A stretch of DNA of 64,000 nucleotides from Pseudophaeobacter sp. EL27 (GTDB taxonomy: Bacteria; Pseudomonadota; Alphaproteobacteria; Rhodobacterales; Rhodobacteraceae), in NCBI RefSeq assembly GCF_900313025.1, contig NZ_OMPQ01000013.1:310001-374000 (forward strand), given 5' to 3'. The translations under genes and the position numbers were made by a program. Positions within the stretch are counted from its first letter, which is position 1. Each line of letters opens with the position of its first letter. This document shows, in pieces, positions 49,306-57,760 of this stretch. Under the pieces are notes generated by a model that saw only the letters and a list, made by a program, of their open reading frames with translations, made no database searches and was not told the DNA's origin.

Positions 49306-50478
49306 TTACGGAGAACTCTGCAAACGTGTGACGAGCTGTTTCATAAAGTCATGGCCTGAATTGAACTGTGCCACGGAGATAAATTCATTGGGCTGATGCG
49401 CCTGGGCAATATCACCCGGGCCGCAGATCACTGCTGAATAGCCCGCTGCCTGAAACTGCCCGGCCTCGGTGCCATAACTGACCACATGGGTGCCGTTATC
49501 CCCCGTAAGACTGCGCACCAAGGCCTCGGCCGCGCCGTCCTCTTCCGGCACCAGGGCAGGCACATCAAATCCCTTGCTGATGTCGATACGGGCCTCAGGG
49601 TGGATGGCCTGCATTTCGGCCTCAACCTTTTCGACTTCGGCCCGATAGGCGGCCTCCCAATCCGAGGCCAGCTCGCCGGGCACGACCCGAAAATCCATCA
49701 TAAATTCGCAGTCTTTGGCGGTGATGTTATGGGCCGTCCCACCAGAGATCATACCCACATGGCAGGTGGTAAAGGGCGGGTTGAACAGGGATTGCATCTC
49801 GCCCGGCGTGCGGTCCATGTTTTCGGCATTGCGCTGATTGGCCCAGTCGATCAGCCGGGCGCCCTGCATAATGGCGCTAACCCCGGTATGCATCAGCGAG
49901 CTATGCACCTCAAAGCCAACCATATGGGTCCGGAATCCGGTGCCGCCCTTATGGCCCGTCACCGCCTGCATCATCGAAGGCTCGCCGACGATAACGGCAG
50001 ATCCCTTGGGCAGCAGCGGCTGCATCGCATCGATCATCGGCGGCGCCCCGGTACAACCGATCTCTTCGTCAAAGCTGAGCGCCAATTGCAAGGGACGTTC
50101 AACGCCGCGATGATGCGCCTCGACCAAGGCCCAGATCGCCAAGGCATCAAAGCCCTTCATGTCGCAGGTGCCACGGCCAAAATATTTGCCGTCGCGTTCA
50201 ACCACCGTAAACGGGTCGCTGTCCCAGGGCTGGCCATCAACCGGCACAACATCCGTGTGGCCCGACAGAACAACCGCGCCCTCAATTTCTGGGCCGACAT
50301 GGGCAAATACAGCGGCCTTATGGGGTTGGTTCGGATCCACCCAACGGTGCGAGGCAATGCCTTGCTCGGTCAGGTAGTCCTGCACCCAGTCGACCAGTGG
50401 CAGATTGCTGTCACGGCTCACAGTGGGGAAAGCCACCAACTGCGTCATGATTTCCAGCGGCGTCAGCACCTTCACCAT
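49306..50478 (-). CDS. argE: M20-family deacylase, ArgE/acetylornithine deacetylase-like
   Basis: 390 residues, di-zinc M20 hydrolase: SGHTDVVPVDGQPW, GRGTCDMKGFDALA and FDEEIGCTGAPP carry the metal and catalytic residues. Sequence is typical of proteins annotated ArgE, which hydrolyse N-acetylornithine. Its setting in a peptide-transport operon, 4 bp after the ABC ATPase, suggests a broader catabolic deacylase role. Many alphaproteobacteria make ornithine by ArgJ transacetylation instead. The gene name is therefore provisional. Confidence 0.82.
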   Translation of the reverse strand: MVKVLTPLEIMTQLVAFPTVSRDSNLPLVDWVQDYLTEQGIASHRWVDPNQPHKAAVFAHVGPEIEGAVVLSGHTDVVPVDGQPWDSDPFTVVERDGKYFGRGTCDMKGFDALAIWALVEAHHRGVERPLQLALSFDEEIGCTGAPPMIDAMQPLLPKGSAVIVGEPSMMQAVTGHKGGTGFRTHMVGFEVHSSLMHTGVSAIMQGARLIDWANQRNAENMDRTPGEMQSLFNPPFTTCHVGMISGGTAHNITAKDCEFMMDFRVVPGELASDWEAAYRAEVEKVEAEMQAIHPEARIDISKGFDVPALVPEEDGAAEALVRSLTGDNGTHVVSYGTEAGQFQAAGYSAVICGPGDIAQAHQPNEFISVAQFNSGHDFMKQLVTRLQSSP

Positions 50479-50482
50479 GCGA

Positions 50483-52303
50483 TCAGTACCCGCTGTCGGT
50501 TGTCAGCACAAAATGACCTGGCTCCACCTCCAGGTACTTTGAGGGTTCAGGCTGGTAATCCAAGCCATGAATGGGCGATGGAATCGGTTTGAAGTTCAGG
50601 TCTTTTTCGCTCTTGCGGCGACGTGGATCGGCGATTGGAACCGCCTTCATCAAAGCCTGCGTATAGGCATGCTGCGGGTTCTCAAAGACGCGGGCACGCG
50701 GGCCCAGCTCGACGATTCTCCCCAGGTACATCACCCCGACCTGGTGGCTCACCCGTTCAACCACGGCCATGTCATGGCTGATGAAGAGGAAAGAAAGTCC
50801 AAGATCTGCCTGTAATTCCATCATCAGGTTCAAAACTTGGGCCTGCACCGAAACATCCAGTGCTGAAACGGCCTCGTCTGCGACGATCAATTTCGGGTTC
50901 AGCGCCAGGGCGCGGGCAATTGCGATCCGCTGGCGTTGGCCGCCGGACATTTCATGGGGGTAACGGCGCATAAAGCTGCGCGGCAGTTGTACCCGGTCAA
51001 AGAGATTCGCCACCCGGTCCTGCAGCTCAGAGCCCGAAGCCAACCCATAGTTGCGCAGAGGCTCGGCCACCTGATCCAGAAGTTGCATTTGCGGATTCAA
51101 AGAGGCAAAGGGGTCCTGGAAAATCATCTGCATATCCAGGCGCGCCTTGTGCAAATCGCTCTGGTTCAGGCCAATGACGTCACGTCCCTCAAACTCAACC
51201 TTACCCGAGAGCGGCTCGACCAAACGCAGGATTGAACGGCCTGCAGTTGATTTTCCGCAACCCGATTCGCCCACCAGCGACAATGTCTGCCCCTTATAGA
51301 CCTTAAAGGACACATCTTCGACCGCGTGCACATTGGCCACGGTGCGGCGCAGCAAGCCGCCTTTGACCGGGAAACGTGTGGTCAAATTCTCAACGTTGAG
51401 CAGCACGTCCTCGGTGCCGACAATAGGTTCGATTCTCTGGTCCTCGACCCCCATCAGCTTCATCGGTTCGGGGTAGGCCTTGCCCTGCATTTCACCCAGT
51501 TTTGGCACCGCTGCCAGCAGGGCCTTGGTGTAGTCATGCTGCGGGTTTTCAAAGATTTCCTCAACAGTGCCCTCTTCGACCTTATTGCCGCGGAACATCA
51601 CCACAACCCGGTCCGCCATCTGGGCCACAACCGCCATGTCATGGGTGATGAACATCACCGCGGTGCCGGTCTCCCGCTTTAGCCGGTCCATCAGGGCCAG
51701 GATCTCGGCCTGAATGGTCACATCCAGCGCTGTTGTGGGCTCATCCGCGATCAACAGGCGTGGCTCGCAGGCCATGGCCATGGCGATCACCACCCGCTGC
51801 CGCATACCACCGGAAAGCTCATGCGGGTACTGCGCCATACGGCGTTCTGGTTCGGGAATACGCACCTCGCGCAGCAGTTCCACCGCCCTTTCCTCGGCCT
51901 GGGCCTTGTTCATGTCCTTATGGACCCGCAGACCTTCGGTCAGCTGGCGACCAACGGTGAAGACCGGGTTCAGAGCCGTCATTGGCTCCTGAAAGATCAT
52001 GCCGATTTCATTGCCGCGAATGTCTTTCATCACCTCGCCGGGGGCCTTGGCGAGATCCATCTCACCGCCCTCGCGCCGATCGAACATCAGCCCGCCTGCA
52101 GCGATTTCACCGCCGCCAAATTCCACCAATCGCATGAGAGACAGGGAAGAAACCGATTTGCCGGAGCCGGATTCACCAACGACACAGACGGTTTCGCCCG
52201 GATGGACATCAAAAGAAACATTTTCGACGCCGACGACCGGCCCATCCTTGGTTTGAAACTCTACACGCAAGTTACTGATGGATGCGATTGCATTGTCCAG
52301 CAT
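50483..52303 (-). CDS. Peptide/nickel ABC transporter ATP-binding protein (two fused NBDs)
   Basis: 606 residues made of two nucleotide-binding domains of the DppD and DppF types in one chain. Walker A GESGSGKS is at 43-50 and a second GESGCGKS lies in the C-terminal half. ABC signatures LSGGMRQRV and MSGGQRQRI and two DEPTTALD/DEAVSALD Walker B regions are present. ATG 52303 follows AAGGGGAG. It energises the permeases encoded divergently. Fused DppDF proteins are common in this order. Confidence 0.92.
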   Translation of the reverse strand: MLDNAIASISNLRVEFQTKDGPVVGVENVSFDVHPGETVCVVGESGSGKSVSSLSLMRLVEFGGGEIAAGGLMFDRREGGEMDLAKAPGEVMKDIRGNEIGMIFQEPMTALNPVFTVGRQLTEGLRVHKDMNKAQAEERAVELLREVRIPEPERRMAQYPHELSGGMRQRVVIAMAMACEPRLLIADEPTTALDVTIQAEILALMDRLKRETGTAVMFITHDMAVVAQMADRVVVMFRGNKVEEGTVEEIFENPQHDYTKALLAAVPKLGEMQGKAYPEPMKLMGVEDQRIEPIVGTEDVLLNVENLTTRFPVKGGLLRRTVANVHAVEDVSFKVYKGQTLSLVGESGCGKSTAGRSILRLVEPLSGKVEFEGRDVIGLNQSDLHKARLDMQMIFQDPFASLNPQMQLLDQVAEPLRNYGLASGSELQDRVANLFDRVQLPRSFMRRYPHEMSGGQRQRIAIARALALNPKLIVADEAVSALDVSVQAQVLNLMMELQADLGLSFLFISHDMAVVERVSHQVGVMYLGRIVELGPRARVFENPQHAYTQALMKAVPIADPRRRKSEKDLNFKPIPSPIHGLDYQPEPSKYLEVEPGHFVLTTDSGY

Positions 52304-52392
52304 GGCGGCTCCCCTTAGTTCTTTTTTTGGCTTCGCACAGCATGCAAGCCCCGCGTTTGCAGCGGATAGCACAATTCGCCTCAACAATACTC

Positions 52393-52524
52393 ATGCAAAT
52401 ATTGCATAGGCAAATCCAAAATTCGGATTTGCATTTTTTTGAAATCTGGTTTTCGATACCGCCAGTATCTGCACATGGGGGCTGGTCGTATAGCGACCAA
52501 AGATCTTGAAAAATTTCGATCTTT
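52393..52524 (+). promoter_or_regulatory. Nested inverted repeats in the divergent peptide-transport intergenic region
   Basis: ATGCAA-ATA-TTGCAT (52393-52407); GCAAATCC / GGATTTGC (52410-52432) followed by a T run; TGGTCG-TATAG-CGACCA (52483-52499); AAAGATC / GATCTTT (52499-52524). In the SBP direction the second could act as a terminator-like attenuator. The 340-bp gap otherwise holds the promoters of both operons, not clearly identified. Confidence 0.45.
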
Positions 52525-52643
52525 CAATTTGTTCCACGTCAACTTAGGCAGAACGACATCGTATCCGCAGTTTTGCGGCAAAAAGCCGGAGCCGTGATCT
52601 TCGGCGTAAAAAGACACGTAATGTGTTCGACAAGGAGAGTGTA

Positions 52644-54344
52644 ATGAAACTCAAAACCCTCTTGATGGGTGCCATCGCCACGGCCGCCATCGCTCCGGCA
52701 GCTTTTGCCGAGCGTGGCTCTGATGGCCAGGTCAATATCATCTATTGGCAAGCCCCTTCGATCCTGAACCCCTTTCTGTCCGGCGGCACCAAAGACGTCG
52801 AATCCGCATCGCTGGTGATCGAGCCCCTGGCCCGTTACAATGAAGTGGGCGAAATGGTGCCTTTCCTGGCATCCGAAATCCCCACGGTTGAAAACGGTGG
52901 CGTCAGCGAAGACCTGACCTCCATCACCTGGAAGATCGCGCCCGGCATCAAATGGTCCGACGGCACCGATTTCACGTCGGCTGACGTGAAGTTCACCGCG
53001 GACTACTGCATGGACCCCGAAGGCGGTTGCGCGCAGGTGACCAAATTTGAAGGCGTCTCCTCGATTGAAGCGCTGGACGATCTGACCGTCAAAGTCACCT
53101 TCGACAAACCAACCCCCTTCCCCTATGGCCCCTTTGTTGGCGGTGAAAGCCCCATCATCCAGGCCGCTCAGTTTGCCAACTGCATGGGTGCCAAGGCACC
53201 TGAGTGCACCGAGGCCAACTTTGGTCCCATCGGCACCGGTCCTTTTGTTGTGGACGAGTTCAAGCCCAACGACGTGATCACCATGTCGGCGAACCAGCAC
53301 TACCGTGACCCGGCCAAGCCTGCCTTTGCCAAGGTCCTGTTCAAAGGGGGCGGTGACGCAACCGCAGCTGGCCGTGCCGTTATGGAAACCGGCGAGTTCG
53401 ACTACGCCTGGAACCTGCAGCTGGCGCCCGAAGTTATCGCGCAGATGGAAGCTGCTGGCAAAGGCACGCCCGTCGCTGGCTTTGGCCCGCTGGTTGAGCG
53501 CATCATGCTGAACAACACCAACCCTGATCCGGCGCTTGGCCCTGATGAGCGTTCGGTGATCCGTCCACACCCATTCCTGGGCGATCCCGCTGTTTACAAA
53601 GCGATGTCGCTGGCCATCGACCGTCCTCTGCTGGTCGAAATCGGCTATGGCAAAGCGGGTAAAGTCACCTGTAACTGGATCCCGGCGCCTGCCGCTGTGA
53701 ACTCAGACACCTTCACCTGCGACAAGCAAGACATCGCAGCCGCAAACGCGATGCTGGACGAAGCGGGCTACAAAGACACCAATGGTGACGGCGTACGCGA
53801 AACCCCTGCTGGCGTTCCGATGAAGATCCTGTACCAGACCTCGACCAACGCCGTGCGTCAGGATTTCCAGGCTCTGATCAAACAGTGGTGGAGCGAAATC
53901 GGTATCGAATCCGAGCTGCGTAACCTCAGCGGTTCCGTGTTCTTTGGTGGCGATCCCGGCTCGCCCGACACCTTCCAGAAGTTCTACGCTGACGTTGAAA
54001 TGTATGCCAATACCTTCAACGGCACCGACCCTCAGTCCTACCTGGCCAACGGTCTGTGCGACAAGGCACCTTCGCCTGCGTCCCAGTGGCAGGGTGAGAA
54101 CATCTCGCGCTTCTGCAACGAAGAGTTCGACAAGCTGCATGCTGAGCTGACAACCACAGCTGGTGCTGCGGCCCGTGCGGAAATCTCCAAGCGTCTGAAC
54201 GACATCATTGTTGAAAACGGTGGCATGATCCCACTGGTTCACCGTGGTCGTCTGTCGGCCCATGCCAACTCTCTGGGTGGCGTCGTGCTGAACGTTTGGG
54301 ACAGCGAGCTGTGGAATGCAGCTGACTGGCACCGTATCAAGTAA
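52644..54344 (+). CDS. Periplasmic peptide-binding protein (ABC family 5 SBP)
   Basis: 566 residues. The signal peptide is cleaved after AFA (residue 22), then the mature protein starts ERGSDGQVNIIYWQAPSILN. Family 5 features include VIEPLARYNEVG, ITWKIAPGIKWSDGTDFTSADV and DRPLLVEIGYG. ATG 52644 follows AAGGAGAG; the upstream in-frame start at 52623 only adds MFDKESV. Two hairpins in the leader may adjust expression. Ligands are probably oligopeptides or acylated amino acids. Confidence 0.93.
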   Translation: MKLKTLLMGAIATAAIAPAAFAERGSDGQVNIIYWQAPSILNPFLSGGTKDVESASLVIEPLARYNEVGEMVPFLASEIPTVENGGVSEDLTSITWKIAPGIKWSDGTDFTSADVKFTADYCMDPEGGCAQVTKFEGVSSIEALDDLTVKVTFDKPTPFPYGPFVGGESPIIQAAQFANCMGAKAPECTEANFGPIGTGPFVVDEFKPNDVITMSANQHYRDPAKPAFAKVLFKGGGDATAAGRAVMETGEFDYAWNLQLAPEVIAQMEAAGKGTPVAGFGPLVERIMLNNTNPDPALGPDERSVIRPHPFLGDPAVYKAMSLAIDRPLLVEIGYGKAGKVTCNWIPAPAAVNSDTFTCDKQDIAAANAMLDEAGYKDTNGDGVRETPAGVPMKILYQTSTNAVRQDFQALIKQWWSEIGIESELRNLSGSVFFGGDPGSPDTFQKFYADVEMYANTFNGTDPQSYLANGLCDKAPSPASQWQGENISRFCNEEFDKLHAELTTTAGAAARAEISKRLNDIIVENGGMIPLVHRGRLSAHANSLGGVVLNVWDSELWNAADWHRIK

Positions 54345-54361
54345 GCGGCACTAGCCAAAAT

Positions 54362-54390
54362 GAGGCCCCGGTGTCCTTCACCGGGGCCTC
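54362..54390 (+). terminator. Hairpin between SBP and permease genes
   Basis: Perfect 12-bp stem GAGGCCCCGGTG / CACCGGGGCCTC with a TCCTT loop, but no T run. It more likely protects or partly terminates the SBP transcript, giving more binding protein than permease, as in other peptide operons. Confidence 0.55.
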
Positions 54391-54509
54391 TTGCCATTCG
54401 CGCCGCGTTCCGGTCTATCGCCGGACACATTGGCCAAAGGCCACTGCCTCTCTAGGCTCTGACCTCTTGTCCAGATCAACAATAACACATTGCAAAAGGC
54501 GCACGCTCC

Positions 54510-55517
54510 ATGCTGACCTTTACAATCAGGCGACTGGTCCTGTCGGTTCCGACACTGCTGTTTATCAGTCTCGTGATTTTCCTGCTGCTCGAACTCGCCC
54601 CTGGCGACCCGATGGCACAGGTTCCCCTCACAGTTCCCCCTGAAGTCAAAGAAAAAATGCGCGAGGCCCTGGGCCTTGGCCAACCCGCCCCCATTCGGTT
54701 TTGGAAATGGCTGGTGCAGTTCTTCTGGATTGAACCCCAGGTTCTGATCGACCACTATTTTGGTACCACCTTCTCGCAGGGTGACCTGCGGGTGATCTCC
54801 TGGCAGACCCGTTCGCCAGTGATGGATATCGTCATCCAGCGGATGCCGCAGACCCTGTGGGTTGTTGGCACCGCCTATGTGGTTGCGATCCTGATCGCCC
54901 TGCCTATCGGCATCTACTCCGCCTATCGTCAGTACAGCTGGTTCGACCAGCTAGGCACCTTTGTGTCGATGGTTGGCTTTTCCGTACCCCCCTTCTTCTC
55001 GGGCGTGCTGGTCATCGTGATCTTCTCGGTACAGCTGGGCTGGTTCCCCTCGATCTATGACACCACCCATGTGGTCGATAGCTGGGATAGTTTTGTTTAC
55101 CAGATGAAGCAGATGATCATGCCGGTCATGGTTCTGGCCTTGCAGATCACCGCACAGCTCAGCCGCTTCATGCGGGCCTCGATGCTGGATAACCTCAATC
55201 AGGACTATGTGCGAACCGCACGGGCCAAGGGCCTCAGCGAGTATGTTGTGGTCATGGTGCATGTGCTGCGCAACTCGATGATCCCTGTGGTCACCGTGAT
55301 TGCCCTGGGCATCCCGTCGATCTTTGGCGGCGCAATCATCACAGAACAGGTGTTCAAGGTGAATGGCATCGGCCAGTTGCTGATTGGCGCCATCCAGGCC
55401 AATGACCTGCCTATGGTGCAGACGCTGACCTTTATCTTTGCCATCCTCATCGTGCTGTTCAATCTGATCGCCGATGTTCTCTACGGCATCCTAGACCCGA
55501 GGATCCGCTATGACTGA
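54510..55517 (+). CDS. Peptide ABC transporter permease (DppB type)
   Basis: 335 residues and six membrane helices, with the N-terminal ITIR-like TFTIRRLVLSVPTLLFISLV and LAPGDPMAQ. The EAA loop is DYVRTARAKGLSEYVVVMVHV. It overlaps the next permease by 8 bp. Confidence 0.93.
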   Translation: MLTFTIRRLVLSVPTLLFISLVIFLLLELAPGDPMAQVPLTVPPEVKEKMREALGLGQPAPIRFWKWLVQFFWIEPQVLIDHYFGTTFSQGDLRVISWQTRSPVMDIVIQRMPQTLWVVGTAYVVAILIALPIGIYSAYRQYSWFDQLGTFVSMVGFSVPPFFSGVLVIVIFSVQLGWFPSIYDTTHVVDSWDSFVYQMKQMIMPVMVLALQITAQLSRFMRASMLDNLNQDYVRTARAKGLSEYVVVMVHVLRNSMIPVVTVIALGIPSIFGGAIITEQVFKVNGIGQLLIGAIQANDLPMVQTLTFIFAILIVLFNLIADVLYGILDPRIRYD

Positions 55518-56421
55518 GCTTAGCAATCCCATCCCCAGCAAGCCGCCGCGCAGCCAGTGGCTGGATGTCTGGGACCAGTTCAAATCGCACCGTGGTGCTC
55601 TTATGGGCGGGATTCTCTTCCTGCTGATTGTGGCCTCCGTTTACCTCGGTCCTTTCGTCTGGGATATAGAAGCGACCCATATCGACATCCGTTCGCGCAA
55701 TCAGGGGCCCAGCTGGGCGCATCCCTTTGGCACCGATCAGCTGGGGCGCGATATGATGGCCCGGATGATGGCCGGCGGCTCGACCTCGGTTTCCGTTGGT
55801 CTTACTGCGATGGCGCTGGCGCTGTTCCTGGGCTCCTTCATCGGCGTGGTCGCCGGGTTCTTCAAACGGCTGGACGGGCCCTTGATGCGCCTGACCGACC
55901 TGTTCCTGGCGCTGCCCCTGCTGCCGCTGCTTCTGGTGATGATGCTATTGTTCCGCGAGCCGCTGAACGCGGCCTTTGGACCGGAACAGGGCATCTTTAT
56001 CCTGATCGTTTGCGCCATTGGGGTGACCTCCTGGATGCCCACCGCACGGATCGTGCGCGGCGATGTTCTGGCGATCAAGGAACGTGAGTTTGTTCTGGCG
56101 GCCCGCTCCATTGGCACCTCGAACAAGGGGCTGATCACCCGGCATATCCTGCCCAACGTGCTGTCACCCATCATGGTCTCGGCCACACTGGGTATTGCCA
56201 CAGCGATTATCACCGAAAGCTCGCTGTCCTTCCTTGGCCTCGGATTCCCGCCGGATTTCCCAACCTGGGGCCGCTTGCTGTTTGATGCCACCGACTATCT
56301 GCAGCAGCACCCGGAGCGGGTCTTCTGGCCCGGCATGGCGATCTCCTTGACCGTGCTGAGCGTAAATTACCTTGGTGATGGTCTGCGGGATGCCCTGGAT
56401 CCACGGATTCGCGGCCGCTAA
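55510..56421 (+). CDS. Peptide ABC transporter permease (DppC type)
   Basis: 303 residues and about six helices. HPFGTDQLGRDMMARMMAGG is the DppC signature, and the EAA loop is EFVLAARSIGTSNKGLITRHI. It overlaps the first permease and ends at a strong terminator. The ATPase partner is divergently encoded at 50483-52303. Confidence 0.93.
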   Translation: MTELSNPIPSKPPRSQWLDVWDQFKSHRGALMGGILFLLIVASVYLGPFVWDIEATHIDIRSRNQGPSWAHPFGTDQLGRDMMARMMAGGSTSVSVGLTAMALALFLGSFIGVVAGFFKRLDGPLMRLTDLFLALPLLPLLLVMMLLFREPLNAAFGPEQGIFILIVCAIGVTSWMPTARIVRGDVLAIKEREFVLAARSIGTSNKGLITRHILPNVLSPIMVSATLGIATAIITESSLSFLGLGFPPDFPTWGRLLFDATDYLQQHPERVFWPGMAISLTVLSVNYLGDGLRDALDPRIRGR

Positions 56422-56479
56422 GGTAACGCGCCGTCTCAGCCCCGTTCGATGAGACATATTCAAATAAGAACATAACATT

Positions 56480-56507
56480 CGGCCGTCCCCTGGGGCGGCC
56501 GTTTTTG
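56480..56507 (+). terminator. Terminator after peptide-transport operon
   Basis: CGGCCGTCCCC / GGGGCGGCCG stem followed by TTTTTG. It resembles the helicase terminator at 4525. The remaining gap to 56674 shows nothing further. Confidence 0.85.
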
Positions 56508-56674
56508 TTTCACAGCTCCTGTGAAAATTGCGAACAGGATCCCACCAGGACCGTATCAAGCGGGAAGCCGTTCCGCCCCAAACCAATCCAACCGCATCAC
56601 CGCCCCTTGCCTGACAATGGATTTGCTCTCATTTCGGGAAATAATTCCACTTCACAGTGAAACGGGTACAGGCA

Positions 56675-57760
56675 ATGTTTGAGACACTCGGCTTTGAAGA
56701 GACCAGCCCACGACTGGCCTCGCTCTATTTTTCCCTCGCACTGGGCCTGGGCTTTGGCGTGCTGGCTCAGCTCACCCGGTTTTGTTTCCGCCGCGCTGTG
56801 ATCGGTGAAGACCGGCGCCAAGCCGCGGGCATTTGGGCGCTGGCGCTTGTGGTGTCGGTTCTGGGCACTCAGGCTGCCGTGATCCAGGGCTGGATCAGCT
56901 TTGATGCCCACCGCCTGCTGGTCTCGGATCTGCCGCTGCTGGCCATTGCGCTAGGTGGCGTGATGTTCGGCATTGGTATGGTGCTGACCCGGGGCTGCAT
57001 TTCGCGCCTCACCGTGCTCAGCGGCACCGGCAATCTGCGCGCCCTGCTCTGCCTGGTGGTTTTTGCCATCACCGCCCATGCCACGCTCAAAGGCGTGTTG
57101 GCACCGCTGCGCAGCGCATTGGGCAGCTACACTGTCCAACTGGGGGACTATGCAACACTGGCCGCCCTGCCCGGCGGTGCGCCCCTGTGGAGCGCCCTCA
57201 TCGCCCTGCCCGCGCTTTGGTTGGCGCTGCGCTCACAGAACTCTGCATTGGCCCTGCTTGGCGGCGCCATGATCGGAGCGCTGGTGCCGCTGGCCTGGGT
57301 GACCACCGGATTTGTGCTCTTTGATGAATTCGACCCCATCGCCATGGAGAGTCTGTCCTTTACTGCGCCAATGTCCGAAGGGCTGTTCTATGCGATCGCC
57401 TCCAGCGCGGTGCCTGCGGGCTTTGGTCCTGGGCTGATCGGTGGCGTCTTGGTCGGCGCGCTGCTCATCGCCTTACTGCGGGGACAATTCCACTGGCAGA
57501 GTTTTGAAAACCCGCGCCAGACCGGACGCTACATTCTGGGCGCCAGCCTGATGGGTTTTGGTGGGGTTCTCGCGGGCGGCTGCACGCTCGGCGCCGGTCT
57601 AGCCGGGGTCTCCACTCTGGGACTGGCGGCACCTCTGGCGCTGGGTGCGATTGCTCTGGGTGGAATCCTGGCGCACCGGGTGCTGAGAGAGGCGCCTAAT
57701 GCAGCTTCTTTTTCACCCGCTGGATCGCCAGCCACACCAGCCCAACAACCGGCAGAGTGA
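56675..57760 (+). CDS. YeeE/YedE-family sulfur (thiosulfate-type) transporter
   Basis: 361 residues with about ten hydrophobic helices. Three cysteine motifs, RFCFRRA, RGCISRL and GGCTLGAG, match the three functional cysteines known for the YeeE/TsuA thiosulfate-uptake family. I chose ATG 56675; an in-frame GTG at 56657 is also possible. The C-terminal tail after the last helix (residues about 335-361) is Ala/Pro-rich and is encoded in the overlap with the convergent DUF3422 gene. Confidence 0.88.
   Translation: MFETLGFEETSPRLASLYFSLALGLGFGVLAQLTRFCFRRAVIGEDRRQAAGIWALALVVSVLGTQAAVIQGWISFDAHRLLVSDLPLLAIALGGVMFGIGMVLTRGCISRLTVLSGTGNLRALLCLVVFAITAHATLKGVLAPLRSALGSYTVQLGDYATLAALPGGAPLWSALIALPALWLALRSQNSALALLGGAMIGALVPLAWVTTGFVLFDEFDPIAMESLSFTAPMSEGLFYAIASSAVPAGFGPGLIGGVLVGALLIALLRGQFHWQSFENPRQTGRYILGASLMGFGGVLAGGCTLGAGLAGVSTLGLAAPLALGAIALGGILAHRVLREAPNAASFSPAGSPATPAQQPAE

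Noticed and set aside
52539-53570. 343-codon minus-strand frame opposite the peptide-binding protein
   Set aside because: Antisense shadow; the plus-strand product has a signal peptide and family 5 motifs.
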